From contig NZ_JAUSBA010000008.1 of NCBI RefSeq assembly GCF_030652235.1, positions 1-64,000 on the forward strand: a stretch of DNA of 64,000 nt, given 5' to 3'. This DNA is from Cypionkella sp. GTDB lineage: Bacteria > Pseudomonadota > Alphaproteobacteria > Rhodobacterales > Rhodobacteraceae. The notes beneath the pieces were generated by a model. It had not been told where the DNA came from. It made no database searches and worked only from the letters and a program-made list of their open reading frames with translations. This document shows positions 43,647 through 52,398 of the stretch, piece by piece. Made by a program: the position numbers and the translations under genes. Position 1 is the stretch's first letter. The number at the start of each line of letters is the position of its first letter.

Positions 43647-44999
43647 TGGGTAGCCCCGGTTTTAGCGGGCTTTCGCCTCGGCTTGCATGATACGATCGAA
43701 TGCGTCCATGTGTCAGGCCTTTTCTTGGGACACCTTGCCCAATGGCCGGTATGGGATTCGCGGGCTGTGGTCAAAACATCAGACCGAGCTCAAAGCTCAC
43801 GATGTAACACTGATTTCCCCAACCCCGATCTGTCCGATCGATTTCATACTTGCTTCAGCTTCGCCCGCATTTTCGAGACGGTGCCGCTGACCTAGTCAGT
43901 TCGCCATCAGCGGTCCCCCTCGAAACTCTTCATTCTTTGTGATCATGGCCCACAGCATTCGGGCCATCTTGTTTGCCAGTGCGATGGCCGCGAGCATGCG
44001 TGGCTTGCGCGCCAAAATTCGCCCCAGCCAAGAGCTTTCCGCAGGTGGCCGAACCTTGGTTCCGGAAATTACCGCCATCGCGCCAATGATCAGCAGGCGC
44101 CGGATGTCGCGCTGACCGGACTTGCTCGTGCGTCCAAGCCTCTGCTTGCCGCCGCTGGAATGTTGTCGTGGAACGAGGCCCAACCATGCCGAAAAATCAC
44201 GTCCTTGGCGGAAAGTCTCCATCGGCGGAGAGAAAGCCTCCAGTGCCATCGCGGTAATGGGACCGATCCCAGGCATCTTTTGCACGCGAGCAGAAAAGCG
44301 CGATCGGCGGCTCGCCGCTGCGATCTGTGCATCAAGCTCGGCAATCCGACGTGACAGGTCGCCGATCTGATCAAAGCAGAGTTGCGCCATATAGCGAACG
44401 GCAGGGGGAAGATCGTCGACCCACTCTTGACTCGGTTCCAGAACGGCCCGTAGCTTATCGACGTTCTCCCGCCCCTTGGCGGCGACCAGTCCGAACTCGG
44501 CGAGATGTCCGCGCAACGCATTGATCATCTGCGCCCGTTGCCCGACCAGCAGATCCCGCAACCTGAAAATCATGCCTAGACCTTGCTGCTCTGGCGTCTT
44601 TACTTCAACGAAACGCATAGTCGGCCGACTGCCTGCCTCTGCGATAGCCTCTGCATCCGCCATGTCGTTTTTCTGGCTCTTCACATACGGCTTGACGAAC
44701 TTCGGGGCGATTAGGCGCACAACGTGTCCGAGGGCCGACAATGTGCGCGCCCAATGGTGAGCGGTCGCACAGGCCTCCATTGCAACGATGCACCCCGGGT
44801 GCGTCTGCATGAACGCCAAGAACTGCTTGCGCGACAGCTTCTTGCGGAACACCGCTTCACCTTCCGACGTCGCACCATGCAACTGAAAGACCTGCTTGGC
44901 CAGGTCAACGCCGATGATCGAAACTTCCTTCATAGCCAAATCCTCCTGATCCTGTCTGGATCACTATGGCACATAAGTGCCGTCAGGAGGGGCTACCCA
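43647..44999. mobile_element. IS110-family element of IS1111 type
   Basis: The intact transposase gene is bracketed by inverted 11-mers TGGGTAGCCCC (43647-43657) and GGGGCTACCCA (44989-44999), the subterminal repeats expected in IS1111-group elements; the true ends lie a few bases outside. The non-coding stretch downstream of the gene (43658-43895, about 240 bases) is long compared with the short upstream end. In this group that downstream end is where a bridge-type guide RNA is encoded; I infer its presence from position only. Confidence 0.7.
43896..44939 (-). CDS. IS110/IS1111-family transposase (DEDD)
   Basis: A 347-residue recombinase starting MAMKEVSIIGVDLAKQVF (or at the second ATG, 44933), with aggaggattt upstream. 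The RuvC-like DEDD domain has Asp in GVDLAKQVFQLHG, Glu in IVAMEACATAHHWART and Asp in KNDMADAEAIAEAG. A helical linker is followed by the Tnp C-terminal domain with the helix-hairpin-helix MPGIGPITAMALEAF and the conserved Ser region AWLGLVPRQHSSGGKQRLG. No damage is visible. Confidence 0.92.
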   Translation of the reverse strand: MAMKEVSIIGVDLAKQVFQLHGATSEGEAVFRKKLSRKQFLAFMQTHPGCIVAMEACATAHHWARTLSALGHVVRLIAPKFVKPYVKSQKNDMADAEAIAEAGSRPTMRFVEVKTPEQQGLGMIFRLRDLLVGQRAQMINALRGHLAEFGLVAAKGRENVDKLRAVLEPSQEWVDDLPPAVRYMAQLCFDQIGDLSRRIAELDAQIAAASRRSRFSARVQKMPGIGPITAMALEAFSPPMETFRQGRDFSAWLGLVPRQHSSGGKQRLGRTSKSGQRDIRRLLIIGAMAVISGTKVRPPAESSWLGRILARKPRMLAAIALANKMARMLWAMITKNEEFRGGPLMAN

Positions 45000-45105
45000 A
45001 CCCATCATCAGAGCCCCAAATCATTCGAAGACGAACAATCCGGTCTATGACAAGCTGCGGGCTTGCGCTATTCCAAAGCTGCAGATGTATGAATGGGTTT
45101 GAGAC

Positions 45106-45669
45106 ATGCAGATTGAAGAAACGTCACTGGCGGGTGTGCTGATTGTGACGCCGAAGCGCTTTGGCGATGATCGCGGCTGGTTTTCTGAGACTTGGAATGC
45201 GGAAGCGATGGCGGCGGCTGGGCTTGATCTGAGCTTTGTGCAGGACAATCACTCGATGTCGGCACTGGTCGGCACGGTGCGGGGGTTGCATTATCAGGCT
45301 CCGCCACGGGCGCAGGACAAGCTGGTGCGCTGCACTTCTGGGATGATTTTCGATGTGGCGGTGGATTTCCGGCGCGGGTCTCCGACGTTTGGGAAATGGG
45401 TGGGCGTGGATTTGTCGGCAGCGAATGGGCGGCAGTTGCTGGTGCCAAAGGGGTTTTTGCATGGGTTTGTCACCCGCGCTGTGAACACCGAGGTGCAGTA
45501 TAAATGCACCGATGTTTATGCGCCCGACTGTGACGGGGGTGTGCGCTGTGATGATCCCGAGATCGGGATTGATTGGGGGCTTTCGGGGACTCCGGTCTTG
45601 TCTGGTAAAGATGCCGTGGCGCCTTTGTTACACGATGTGGCATCGCCGTTTGAATGGGTAGCCGCATGA
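45106..45669 (+). CDS. rfbC: dTDP-4-dehydrorhamnose 3,5-epimerase
   Basis: A 187-residue cupin-fold RmlC. Motifs: [40 protein letters not shown] with the catalytic His in RGLHYQ, and [13 protein letters not shown]. It converts dTDP-4-keto-6-deoxyglucose to dTDP-4-keto-L-rhamnose. The gene starts shortly after the IS1111 element with a weak ribosome binding site, so its promoter lies in or beside the IS. rfbB overlaps its stop by 4 bases. Confidence 0.93.
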   Translation: MQIEETSLAGVLIVTPKRFGDDRGWFSETWNAEAMAAAGLDLSFVQDNHSMSALVGTVRGLHYQAPPRAQDKLVRCTSGMIFDVAVDFRRGSPTFGKWVGVDLSAANGRQLLVPKGFLHGFVTRAVNTEVQYKCTDVYAPDCDGGVRCDDPEIGIDWGLSGTPVLSGKDAVAPLLHDVASPFEWVAA

Positions 45670-46709
45670 AGATTTTGGTGACGGGTGGCGCGGGCTTTAT
45701 CGGCTCGGCTGTGGTGCGGCTTGCGGTTTCTCGCGGGCATGAGGTGGTCAATCTGGATGCGCTGACCTACGCTGCGTGTCTGGAGAATGTGGCGAGCGTG
45801 GCAGGGTCGAACCTGTATAGCTTTGAGCAGGCGAATATCCGGGATCGCGCGCGGCTGGATGAGATTTTCAGTCTGCATCGCCCGGATGTGGTGATGCATC
45901 TTGCCGCCGAAAGCCATGTGGATCGCAGTATTGACGGGCCGGGGGATTTCATCCTGACCAATATCAACGGCACCTATAACATGCTGGAGGCGGCGCGGGC
46001 CTATTGGATTGGCGCTGGCAAACCTGCGGGCTTCCGCTTTCATCATATCAGCACGGATGAGGTGTTTGGATCGTTGGGCGCGGAAGGCCAGTTCACCGAG
46101 GACACCTCTTACGATCCGCGCAGCCCCTATTCCGCCAGCAAGGCGGCCAGCGACCATCTGGTGCGGGCTTGGCATGAAACCTACGGTTTGCCGGTGGTGC
46201 TGACGAATTGCTCGAACAATTATGGTCCGTTCCATTTCCCGGAAAAGCTGGTGCCAGTGGTGATTTTGAACGCTTTGGCGGGCAAGCCTTTGCCGATTTA
46301 TGGCGACGGATCGAACGTGCGCGACTGGCTTTATGTCGAAGATCACGCCGATGCTTTGTTGGTGGTGGTGGAAAAAGGCAAGCTGGGGCGCAGCTATAAC
46401 ATTGGCGGCGAGAATGAGCGCAGCAACCTGCAACTGGTGCGGACTCTGTGCGGGATTCTGGACGTGAAGCAGCCGAAGGCTGCGGGGTCGTATGCGGATC
46501 AGATCACTTACGTGACGGACCGCCCCGGCCATGATGCGCGCTACGCCATTGATCCATCGCGGATCAGGGACGAACTGGGTTGGCGGCCAAGCGTGACCGT
46601 CGAGCAGGGCTTGGAGAAAACCGTGCAATGGTATCTGGACAACGAGGCATGGTGGAAGCCATTGCAGGCCCGCGCTGGCGTGGGTGTCCGGTTGGGAGTG
46701 AAGGCTTGA
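45666..46709 (+). CDS. rfbB: dTDP-glucose 4,6-dehydratase
   Basis: A 347-residue extended SDR enzyme starting [20 protein letters not shown] (NAD-binding GxxGxxG). Catalytic elements: [27 protein letters not shown] (Tyr-x3-Lys) and [15 protein letters not shown]. It removes water from dTDP-glucose to form the 4-keto-6-deoxy intermediate. Start ATG lies in the rfbC stop; the next gene starts in its own stop (TTGA). Confidence 0.94.
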   Translation: MKILVTGGAGFIGSAVVRLAVSRGHEVVNLDALTYAACLENVASVAGSNLYSFEQANIRDRARLDEIFSLHRPDVVMHLAAESHVDRSIDGPGDFILTNINGTYNMLEAARAYWIGAGKPAGFRFHHISTDEVFGSLGAEGQFTEDTSYDPRSPYSASKAASDHLVRAWHETYGLPVVLTNCSNNYGPFHFPEKLVPVVILNALAGKPLPIYGDGSNVRDWLYVEDHADALLVVVEKGKLGRSYNIGGENERSNLQLVRTLCGILDVKQPKAAGSYADQITYVTDRPGHDARYAIDPSRIRDELGWRPSVTVEQGLEKTVQWYLDNEAWWKPLQARAGVGVRLGVKA

Positions 46710-47557
46710 AAGCGCTTGTTTTTGGGAAAACCGGCCAAGTGGCGCAGGAATTGGCGCGGCGGTTGCCTGCCGGGGTGACGGCAGAGTTTCTGGACCGGGA
46801 TCAGGCTGATTTGTCTGATCCGGCGGCTTGTGCGGCAGCAGTTATGGCTAGCGATGCTGATGTGGTGATCAACGCCGCGGCCTGGACTGCGGTGGACAAG
46901 GCTGAAACCGAAGAGGCTGCAGCGCTGATCGTGAATGGCGATGCACCCGGGGCTATGGCGCGGGCGGCGGCGGCGCGGGGTTTGCCGTTTTTGCATATCT
47001 CGACGGATTATGTCTTCGATGGCGCGGGGGATCAGCCGTTTGGCGTCGGTCATCCGGTGGCTCCGCTGGGCGCTTATGGCCGCACCAAGCTGGCAGGTGA
47101 GCAAGCTGTGCAGGCTGCGGGTGGGGTGCATGTGATCATGCGCACCTCTTGGGTGGTCTCGGCGCATGGCGCGAATTTCGTCAAGACCATGCTGCGGCTG
47201 GGCGCTACACGCGACAGCTTGAACGTGGTGGCGGATCAGATCGGCGGGCCGACGGCTGCTGCGGATATTGCCGACGCTTTATATGTGATGGCGGCTGGGT
47301 TGCTTGCGGGCAAGCCCGGTGGCGTGGAGCACTTTGCGGGCGCGCCGGATTGCTCTTGGGCGGATTTCGCGCGAGAGATTATGGCGCGGGCGGGTTTGAC
47401 CTGTGTGGTGCAGGGCATCCCATCAAGCGCTTATCCAACCCCTGCCAAGCGCCCGCTGAATTCACGGCTTGATTGCAGCGGTTTGGCGGGGTTTGGCCAT
47501 GCGCGGCCAGATTGGCGGAATGGTTTGGACAATATTTTGCAGGAGTTGGCAGTATGA
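46706..47557 (+). CDS. rfbD: dTDP-4-dehydrorhamnose reductase
   Basis: A 283-residue RmlD reductase. The start is a TTG (46706) overlapping the rfbB stop; it gives [20 protein letters not shown], the expected N-terminus, whereas upstream starts would extend into rfbB. Motifs: [33 protein letters not shown] and [13 protein letters not shown] (Tyr-x3-Lys). It performs the last step to dTDP-L-rhamnose. Confidence 0.92.
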   Translation: MKALVFGKTGQVAQELARRLPAGVTAEFLDRDQADLSDPAACAAAVMASDADVVINAAAWTAVDKAETEEAAALIVNGDAPGAMARAAAARGLPFLHISTDYVFDGAGDQPFGVGHPVAPLGAYGRTKLAGEQAVQAAGGVHVIMRTSWVVSAHGANFVKTMLRLGATRDSLNVVADQIGGPTAAADIADALYVMAAGLLAGKPGGVEHFAGAPDCSWADFAREIMARAGLTCVVQGIPSSAYPTPAKRPLNSRLDCSGLAGFGHARPDWRNGLDNILQELAV

Positions 47558-48426
47558 CGCGCAAAGGAATCATTCTGGCGGGCGGCTCTGGCACCCGGCT
47601 GTGGCCGATCACCATGGGCGTCAGCAAGCAGTTGTTGCCGATCTATGACAAGCCGATGATCTATTATCCTTTGTCGGTGCTGATGCTGGGCGGGGTGCGT
47701 GAAATTGCCATCATCACCACGCCAGACGATCAGAGCCAGTTCATCCGGCTATTGGGCGATGGCAGCCAGTGGGGGATTTCCCTAACTTATATCGTGCAGC
47801 CTAGCCCTGACGGGCTGGCACAGGCGTATCTGCTCGCCAAAGACTTTTTGGCAGGGGCACCCAGCGTGCTGGTGTTGGGCGACAATATCTTCTTTGGGCA
47901 TGGGTTGCCCGAGATTTTGGCCTCGGCAGCAGCAAAGACGGTGGGCGGCACGGTATTTGGTTACCGCGTGACCGACCCAGAGCGTTATGGTGTGGTGCGG
48001 TTTGATGCAGCGGGCAATGTGCAGGCGATCATCGAGAAGCCCGAAGTGCCGCCGTCTAATTATGCGGTGACGGGTCTGTATTATCTGGATGGCCGCGCGC
48101 CGGAACTGGCGGCACGGGTGCAGCCCTCGCCGCGCGGCGAGTTGGAGATTGCTGATCTGTTGGAGATCTATCGCGCCGAGGGAAGTCTGACGGTCGAGAA
48201 AATGGGCCGGGGCTTTGCTTGGCTGGACACTGGGACACATGGCAGCTTGCTGGATGCGGGGAATTTCGTGCGCACCTTAGAGGCGCGGCAAGGGTTGCAG
48301 GTGGGTTGCCCGGATGAAATCGCCTTTCGCGCGGGCTGGATCGGTAAGGACGCCTTGCTGGCGCGGGCGGATATTTTCAGAAAGAACGACTATGGTAGAT
48401 ATTTGCTGGGGATTGTTTCCGAGTAA
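47554..48426 (+). CDS. rfbA: Glucose-1-phosphate thymidylyltransferase
   Basis: A 290-residue RmlA starting [20 protein letters not shown], with KQLLPIYDKPMIYYPLSVLM, LVLGDNIFFGHGL and FAWLDTGTHGSLLDAG. It makes dTDP-glucose and is feedback-inhibited by dTDP-rhamnose in known members. The ATG overlaps the rfbD stop. It ends the rfbCBDA operon; about 70 bases later the ISKra4-like element begins. Confidence 0.94.
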   Translation: MTRKGIILAGGSGTRLWPITMGVSKQLLPIYDKPMIYYPLSVLMLGGVREIAIITTPDDQSQFIRLLGDGSQWGISLTYIVQPSPDGLAQAYLLAKDFLAGAPSVLVLGDNIFFGHGLPEILASAAAKTVGGTVFGYRVTDPERYGVVRFDAAGNVQAIIEKPEVPPSNYAVTGLYYLDGRAPELAARVQPSPRGELEIADLLEIYRAEGSLTVEKMGRGFAWLDTGTHGSLLDAGNFVRTLEARQGLQVGCPDEIAFRAGWIGKDALLARADIFRKNDYGRYLLGIVSE

Positions 48427-48555
48427 TCGGTTAATAATCGCGTTAAGACGCTTATTGGCCCAGTCACCTCATAGGTTACAAAACGAACGCATGGTGGAGA
48501 GTACCCCAAAGCGTGGGGCAATTGTGTTTTCGGGATGATCTGACATATTTCCTGG

Positions 48556-48865
48556 ATGCCTGTACCGTCAGAAATTCTTCAACTCAAACTTCGGCTTTTG
48601 GGGATCAGCCCGATGGTCTGGCGACGCGTGTTTGTTTCTTCGTCAATCACCTTACGTGAGTTGCACGGGATACTTCAGGTTGCGATGGGATGGGACGGCA
48701 TTCACCTGTTCCAGTTTGATATTCGCGCCGTGGATTATGGGTCTTGGGAATTGCATGCAGCGAGTCCTGATGTTCCACTGAGCGGCTTTGGGTTTTGCCG
48801 GAACGACAGGCTTTCCTACATCTACGATATGGGGGGATATTGGAAACACGAAGTCCGAGTTGAAG
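48556..48865 (+). pseudogene. pRiA4b ORF-3-like protein, 3' truncated
   Basis: The frame starts MPVPSEILQLKLRLLGISPM and matches the pRiA4b ORF-3 family: VWRRVFVSSSITLRELHGIL, QVAMGWDGIHLFQFDI and LSYIYDMGGYWKHEVRVE. After KHEVRVE at about 48865 the homology stops, and the DNA continues as the resolvase 3' part in another frame; the frame runs on to 48945 with unrelated residues. About 105 of roughly 180 residues remain. The function of the family is unknown; it is common on plasmids and IS-rich islands. Confidence 0.75.
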
Positions 48866-49153
48866 CTAGCCCTTGGAGGAGTAAACCTGACCAGTTCCGC
48901 TGGGAAGCTGACGATGGGCGTGATCAACGCCGTCGCGCAGTTTGAGCGCGACCTTCTGATTGAGCGCACACAGGCAGGGCTGGCCCGCGCGAAATCTGAG
49001 GGAAAAACCTTGGGCCGTCCGCCCGCGCTGTCAGGCGAACGACATGATCTCGTGCGTCAACGGCTGGCCAATGGCGACAGTGTCTCTACCATCGCACGGG
49101 ACATCAAAACCAGCAGGCAAACAATTATGAGGGCGCGCGACGCGGCAGGGTAA
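48866..49153 (+). pseudogene. Serine resolvase, C-terminal part
   Basis: From about 48866 the sequence encodes LKLALGGVNLTSSAGKLTMG, then AVAQFERDLLIERTQAGLAR and GKTLGRPPALSG, ending with a helix-turn-helix DNA-binding domain (GDSVSTIARDIKTSRQTIMR). This is the end of the catalytic domain and the whole DNA-binding domain of a Tn3-type resolvase/invertase. The N-terminal catalytic half with the active-site Ser is missing because the pRiA4b ORF-3-like fragment joins here. Confidence 0.8.
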
Positions 49154-49168
49154 GAGGGAACAGCAGAG

Positions 49169-50705
49169 ATGGACATATCGATCAAGATTGCAATCACCGC
49201 CCCAGATGGGGTGGTGCATGAGCATGAAATTGCAGCTTTTGAAAAGGGGTTCGAAAGCGCCGCTGAGATAGGGCTCTCCATTGAAGACAGCAAGGCGTTG
49301 CTGTTGAATTTGCAGCAAGAAATCGTTGCCGCACAAACAGCGGCGTTCTGTGCCGACCGTTCCACATGTCCGTGTTGCGCAGGGAGGCTTAGGCGCAAAG
49401 GCAGTAAGGCTATTCAATATCGAACCGTCTTTGGCGATATCACCATATCCAGCCCGCGTTTATACCATTGCCGCTGCCATACCGGATATGCCCAAACGTT
49501 CAGCCCGCTGACAGAGCTGCTCCCCCACCATGTCGCGCCAGAAATGCTCTGGCTGGAAACGAAGTGGGCGTCTTTGGTCTCATATGGCGTCACGGTAGAT
49601 TTGCTCAAAGACGTGCTGCCAATCGACAAACGACTAAACGCGGAAACGGTGCGCAGGCATTTGGGGCGTGTAGCAAGCCGGATGGAAACTGAACTGGCGG
49701 ACGAACGGTACAGCTTTGTCGAGACTAACGCTTATGAACGGGACCGACTTCCCAATCCGGCAGGGGAATCGCGTTTGGGTCTGGGTGGTCGCGTTGAAGT
49801 TTTTCGACATGGGATTCCGGTATCGAACACGACGAGGCGCGTCTTTTGTTCCCAGTATGTTCTCGTATTTCACCCATGGATTTCCAAACGCGATAGCCCT
49901 GCCCAATCCGGAAGGCCCGATCACGGTTGGCATTGATGGTGGATATGTTCGGTCACGCGAAAAAGGCCAATCTCACTTTGAGGTCATGGTTGGCAAATCC
50001 ATTCCTACAGATCGCCCGGATCTCTACCTTGGCCTTGTGCAAAGCCATGATGAAAAGCCCAAGCGGCGATTGCATGAGATTCTGAAAGACCAGGGCTGGC
50101 AGGAAAACCAGCAGGTCACATTCATGACCGATGGCGGTGATACCGTCATCAAGATCGCTCGTGATATGGCGCCTGCATCTGAGCATCTTCTGGACTGGTT
50201 CCATATCACGATGCGCATCACCGTGATGCATCAGTATGTCAAAGGCCTTGCCCATCTGAGCCCAGAGGAAGCCGAGGAGATGGCCAGATCCCTTCGCCAG
50301 ATCAAAGGGTGTCTATGGAATGGCAACCTGCATGATGGGCAGGCGGCCATCGATGACCTAGTCATGGATCTTGACGAGATTGAAACAGGGTACGCCAGTA
50401 CCAAGGCCCTGCGCAAAGCCGCTAATGAATTCCAGACCTATATCGCCAACAATGCTTGGATGATCCCCAACTATGCAGAGCGGCGACGTTATGGCGAGCG
50501 TGTGTCCACAGGTTTTGTTGAAAGCACCGTCAACACCGTCGTGGGCAAGCGGTTCTGCAAGCGTCAGCAGATGCGGTGGTCAAAAACAGGGGCTCACCTC
50601 ATGCTGCAAACACGCACGCGCACGCTGGATGGCACCCTGCGCACGAAGTTCCAGCAATGGTATCCGGGGATGAAAGCCGACGGAGAAATCAAAATGGCAG
50701 CATGA
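49169..50705 (+). pseudogene. ISKra4-family transposase split by a MITE
   Basis: The frame from ATG 49169 (MDISIKIAITAPDGVVHEHE) runs to ERDRLPNP at about 49760, then into unrelated residues to a stop at 49936. The second part resumes with LPNPEGPITVGIDGGYVRSR at about 49900 and continues to KADGEIKMAA at 50705. Removing 151 bases (a 141-bp insert plus one copy of a 10-bp repeat) joins them as DRLPNPEGPITVGIDGG, a 461-residue ISKra4 transposase with CPCCAGRL zinc ligands, VGIDGGYV, MTDGGDTVIK and LLDWFHITMR. It is inactive as it stands. Confidence 0.9.
49761..49901. mobile_element. 141-bp MITE with 10-bp target duplication
   Basis: The insert begins CAGGGGAATCGCGTTTGG and the complement of its right end begins CAGGGCTATCGCGTTTGG, so the 18-bp terminal repeats match at 16 positions. 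Perfect direct repeats CCCAATCCGG lie at 49751-49760 and 49902-49911. It encodes nothing. A 10-bp duplication is typical of IS4-superfamily transposases, but no parent element is present in the window. Confidence 0.92.
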
Positions 50706-50722
50706 TTGCCCCACGCTTTGGG

Positions 50723-51130
50723 GTTCTCTCGGCGACGGTGGTGGCCGAGATTGGCGACATCACGCGGTTTGGAAACCCCCGGCAGCTGATGGCTTGGCTC
50801 GGCCTGGTTCCCAGTGAACATTCCAGCGGGTCCACAACGCGACGTGGCCGATTGACCAAGAGCGGCAATGCGCTTGCGCGGACCATGTTGGTGGAAGCAG
50901 GGTGGTCCTACCGCCACATGCCGAAGGAAGGACACCCGTATCTGAAACGCGCGGCCCATCTGCCGCAGGAAATCCGCGACATCGGATGGAAAGCCCAAAC
51001 CCGACTGTGCAAACGGTTCCGTCACCTGTCAAATGCTGGGAAGCCGCAGCCTCGGGTGTTGGCCGCCATCGCCCGTGAATTGGCGGGCTTCATCTGGGAC
51101 ATCGCGCGCAAGACACCGCTCGCCACCTGA
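50723..51130 (+). pseudogene. IS110-family transposase, C-terminal part
   Basis: Directly at the right end of the ISKra4-like element an in-frame stretch reads VLSATVVAEIGDITRFGNPR, AWLGLVPSEHSSGSTTRRGR and GFIWDIARKTPLAT before a TGA. This is the last 135 residues of an IS110-group transposase, including the Ser-containing C-terminal motif. The N-terminal DEDD domain is absent, apparently displaced by insertion of the ISKra4-like element and a later loss of the left half. Confidence 0.82.
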
Positions 51131-51426
51131 GACAAGGTTCCAGCCTGCCTGTGCAGTAAGCTGGAGATGGGGGCCATGATTGGGGAACCCTCGGCGTACG
51201 TTGGGAAAAACATCCGCCCTTAGAGAGAGGCAAGCCCACATCGAATTTGGTCAGGCGGTATCCAGCCCGCGGATGAGAGCATGATAACCATCGGTTCGGC
51301 CAACCGTCTCCAGCGCCTGCACAGGCTACATGATTTGACCAACCCGCTCTGGCGGGGTATTCTTGCCATGCCGGAAAAACCGAAAACGCTCATGAGAGCG
51401 TAGGATTCCGCCCCCACCCGGAACAG
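51131..51426. other. Non-coding IS110 tail and rearranged DNA
   Basis: About 300 bases with no supported gene between the IS110 remnant and the truncated IS630 gene. It probably contains the downstream end of the former IS110 element. A short inverted repeat around aaaacgctcatgagagcgta (51387-51406) lies close to the IS630 joint. Confidence 0.35.
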
Positions 51427-52017
51427 ACCCCTGCTGGCCGACGCGCGCTTCATCTTGGAACCAGATATCCAGCGGCTTTCCCTTCGCCGCTTCGGGGAGC
51501 ACCGCCGCTACCGCTTCGGGGAATTTTTTTTGAACGCCTCTTGCGCTGCCGGGTCCGACTTCGGGTGCTGCGGGCGCACGGACAGCCGCCGAAAGCCCAG
51601 TGCCGCCAGTTGCTTGCCGACGCTGCGCTCGTGCCGCACGACGCCGAATTCCGCCTTGATGCGGTGCTGCAGGTCACGGCGACGCCAGCGCACCACGCCG
51701 TCGCGCACCGGGTCTGGACCGGCCTCGACCCAGGCCGCAAGCGCGGCCAGTTGCTCGGGCGTCAGCCGCCGGGGGCGGTGCGGCACAATCCGGTTCACAA
51801 GCCCGGAGATGCCCTCGGCATTGTAGCGGTGCACCGAGTCCCTGAGCGTCTGCCGGTCCATCCCGCAGGTCTGCGCCGCCGTTGTGCGGCCAACGCCCTC
51901 CAGAACCAGCGCAATCGCCAGCATCCGCCGCGCGCCCCGCGAGTCCTTCGTCTTGCCCGCCGCCGCGCGCAACTCCGTCGCCGTCAATTCCCGCCGCGTG
52001 ATCGCAATCCCTGCCAT
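51427..52017 (-). pseudogene. IS630-family transposase with slippery A8, 3' truncated
   Basis: The gene starts MAGIAITRRELTATELRAAA after a gaggcaggc leader. Its first part holds the helix-turn-helix (GVGRTTAAQTCGMDRQTLRD, then VHRYNAEGISGLVNR) and ends in frame at 51508 just past AAQEAFKKN. At that point the coding strand has eight A residues (51524-51531); a -1 shift there continues as FPEAVAAVLPEAAKGKPLDI and WFQDEARVGQQG, the start of the DDE domain. This is the programmed frameshift organisation known in IS630 elements. Homology ends near 51427, so most of the catalytic domain is lost. Confidence 0.8.
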
Positions 52018-52251
52018 GCCTGCCTCCTGTCCTTCAGGTGGCATTGATTCAGACTTCGCGAGGCTTGGGAATCCCAAAAGAATCAGACCGAAATGCCGTT
52101 GGTATCAGACCCCGATCACCACCTTCGGAAACTGAATGCCCTTAAAATCAATCACCTCGACAGTCCTCGCATGCCACGCCCTGCAACCATCTGACAACAA
52201 TTCCATGTCCGCCAAGCCGTAGGAAGACGAAAGTTTGCGGCACAACCAATG

Positions 52252-52395
52252 ATTGTCCTGTACGAACACGACAGGCACACCAGCCGTCGCCATGCACGCC
52301 GAATTATAGGTTGCGCTGAACCAGCCACACTCATCCCCGACCCGTTGCGGCATCAGGATCAGCACCCCATCCAAGGCTGTCGTCTCGATCTTCAT
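52252..52395 (-). pseudogene. rfbC N-terminal stump
   Basis: The frame from ATG 52395 opens MKIETTALDGVLILMPQRVG, then CGWFSATYNSACMATAGVPV and VFVQDNH, an unmistakable N-terminus of dTDP-4-dehydrorhamnose 3,5-epimerase, about as close to the rfbC at 45106 as two paralogues. After VQDNHW the homology stops; the open frame runs on to 52105 (SSSYGLADMELLSDGCRAWH, ending FKGIQFPKVVIGV) with no recognisable domain. Catalytic His and the cupin core are lost. It lies 3 bases downstream of the preceding operon gene, so an rfb gene once closed this operon. Confidence 0.82.
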
Positions 52396-52398
52396 GAT

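Larger units (their letters stand above)
48497..50730. mobile_element. ISKra4-like element with passenger gene fragments
   Basis: A 2234-bp unit bounded by a long inverted repeat: GAGAG followed by ACCCCAAAGCGTGGGGCAAT on the left (48497-48522) and the complement ending at 50730. Each repeat is itself palindromic around CCCCAAAGCGTGGGG. Inside, on the plus strand, are a truncated pRiA4b ORF-3-like gene, the 3' end of a serine resolvase gene and an ISKra4 transposase gene. The transposase is split by a 141-bp MITE. The right end lies within an IS110 gene; no clear target duplication was found. Confidence 0.8.
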
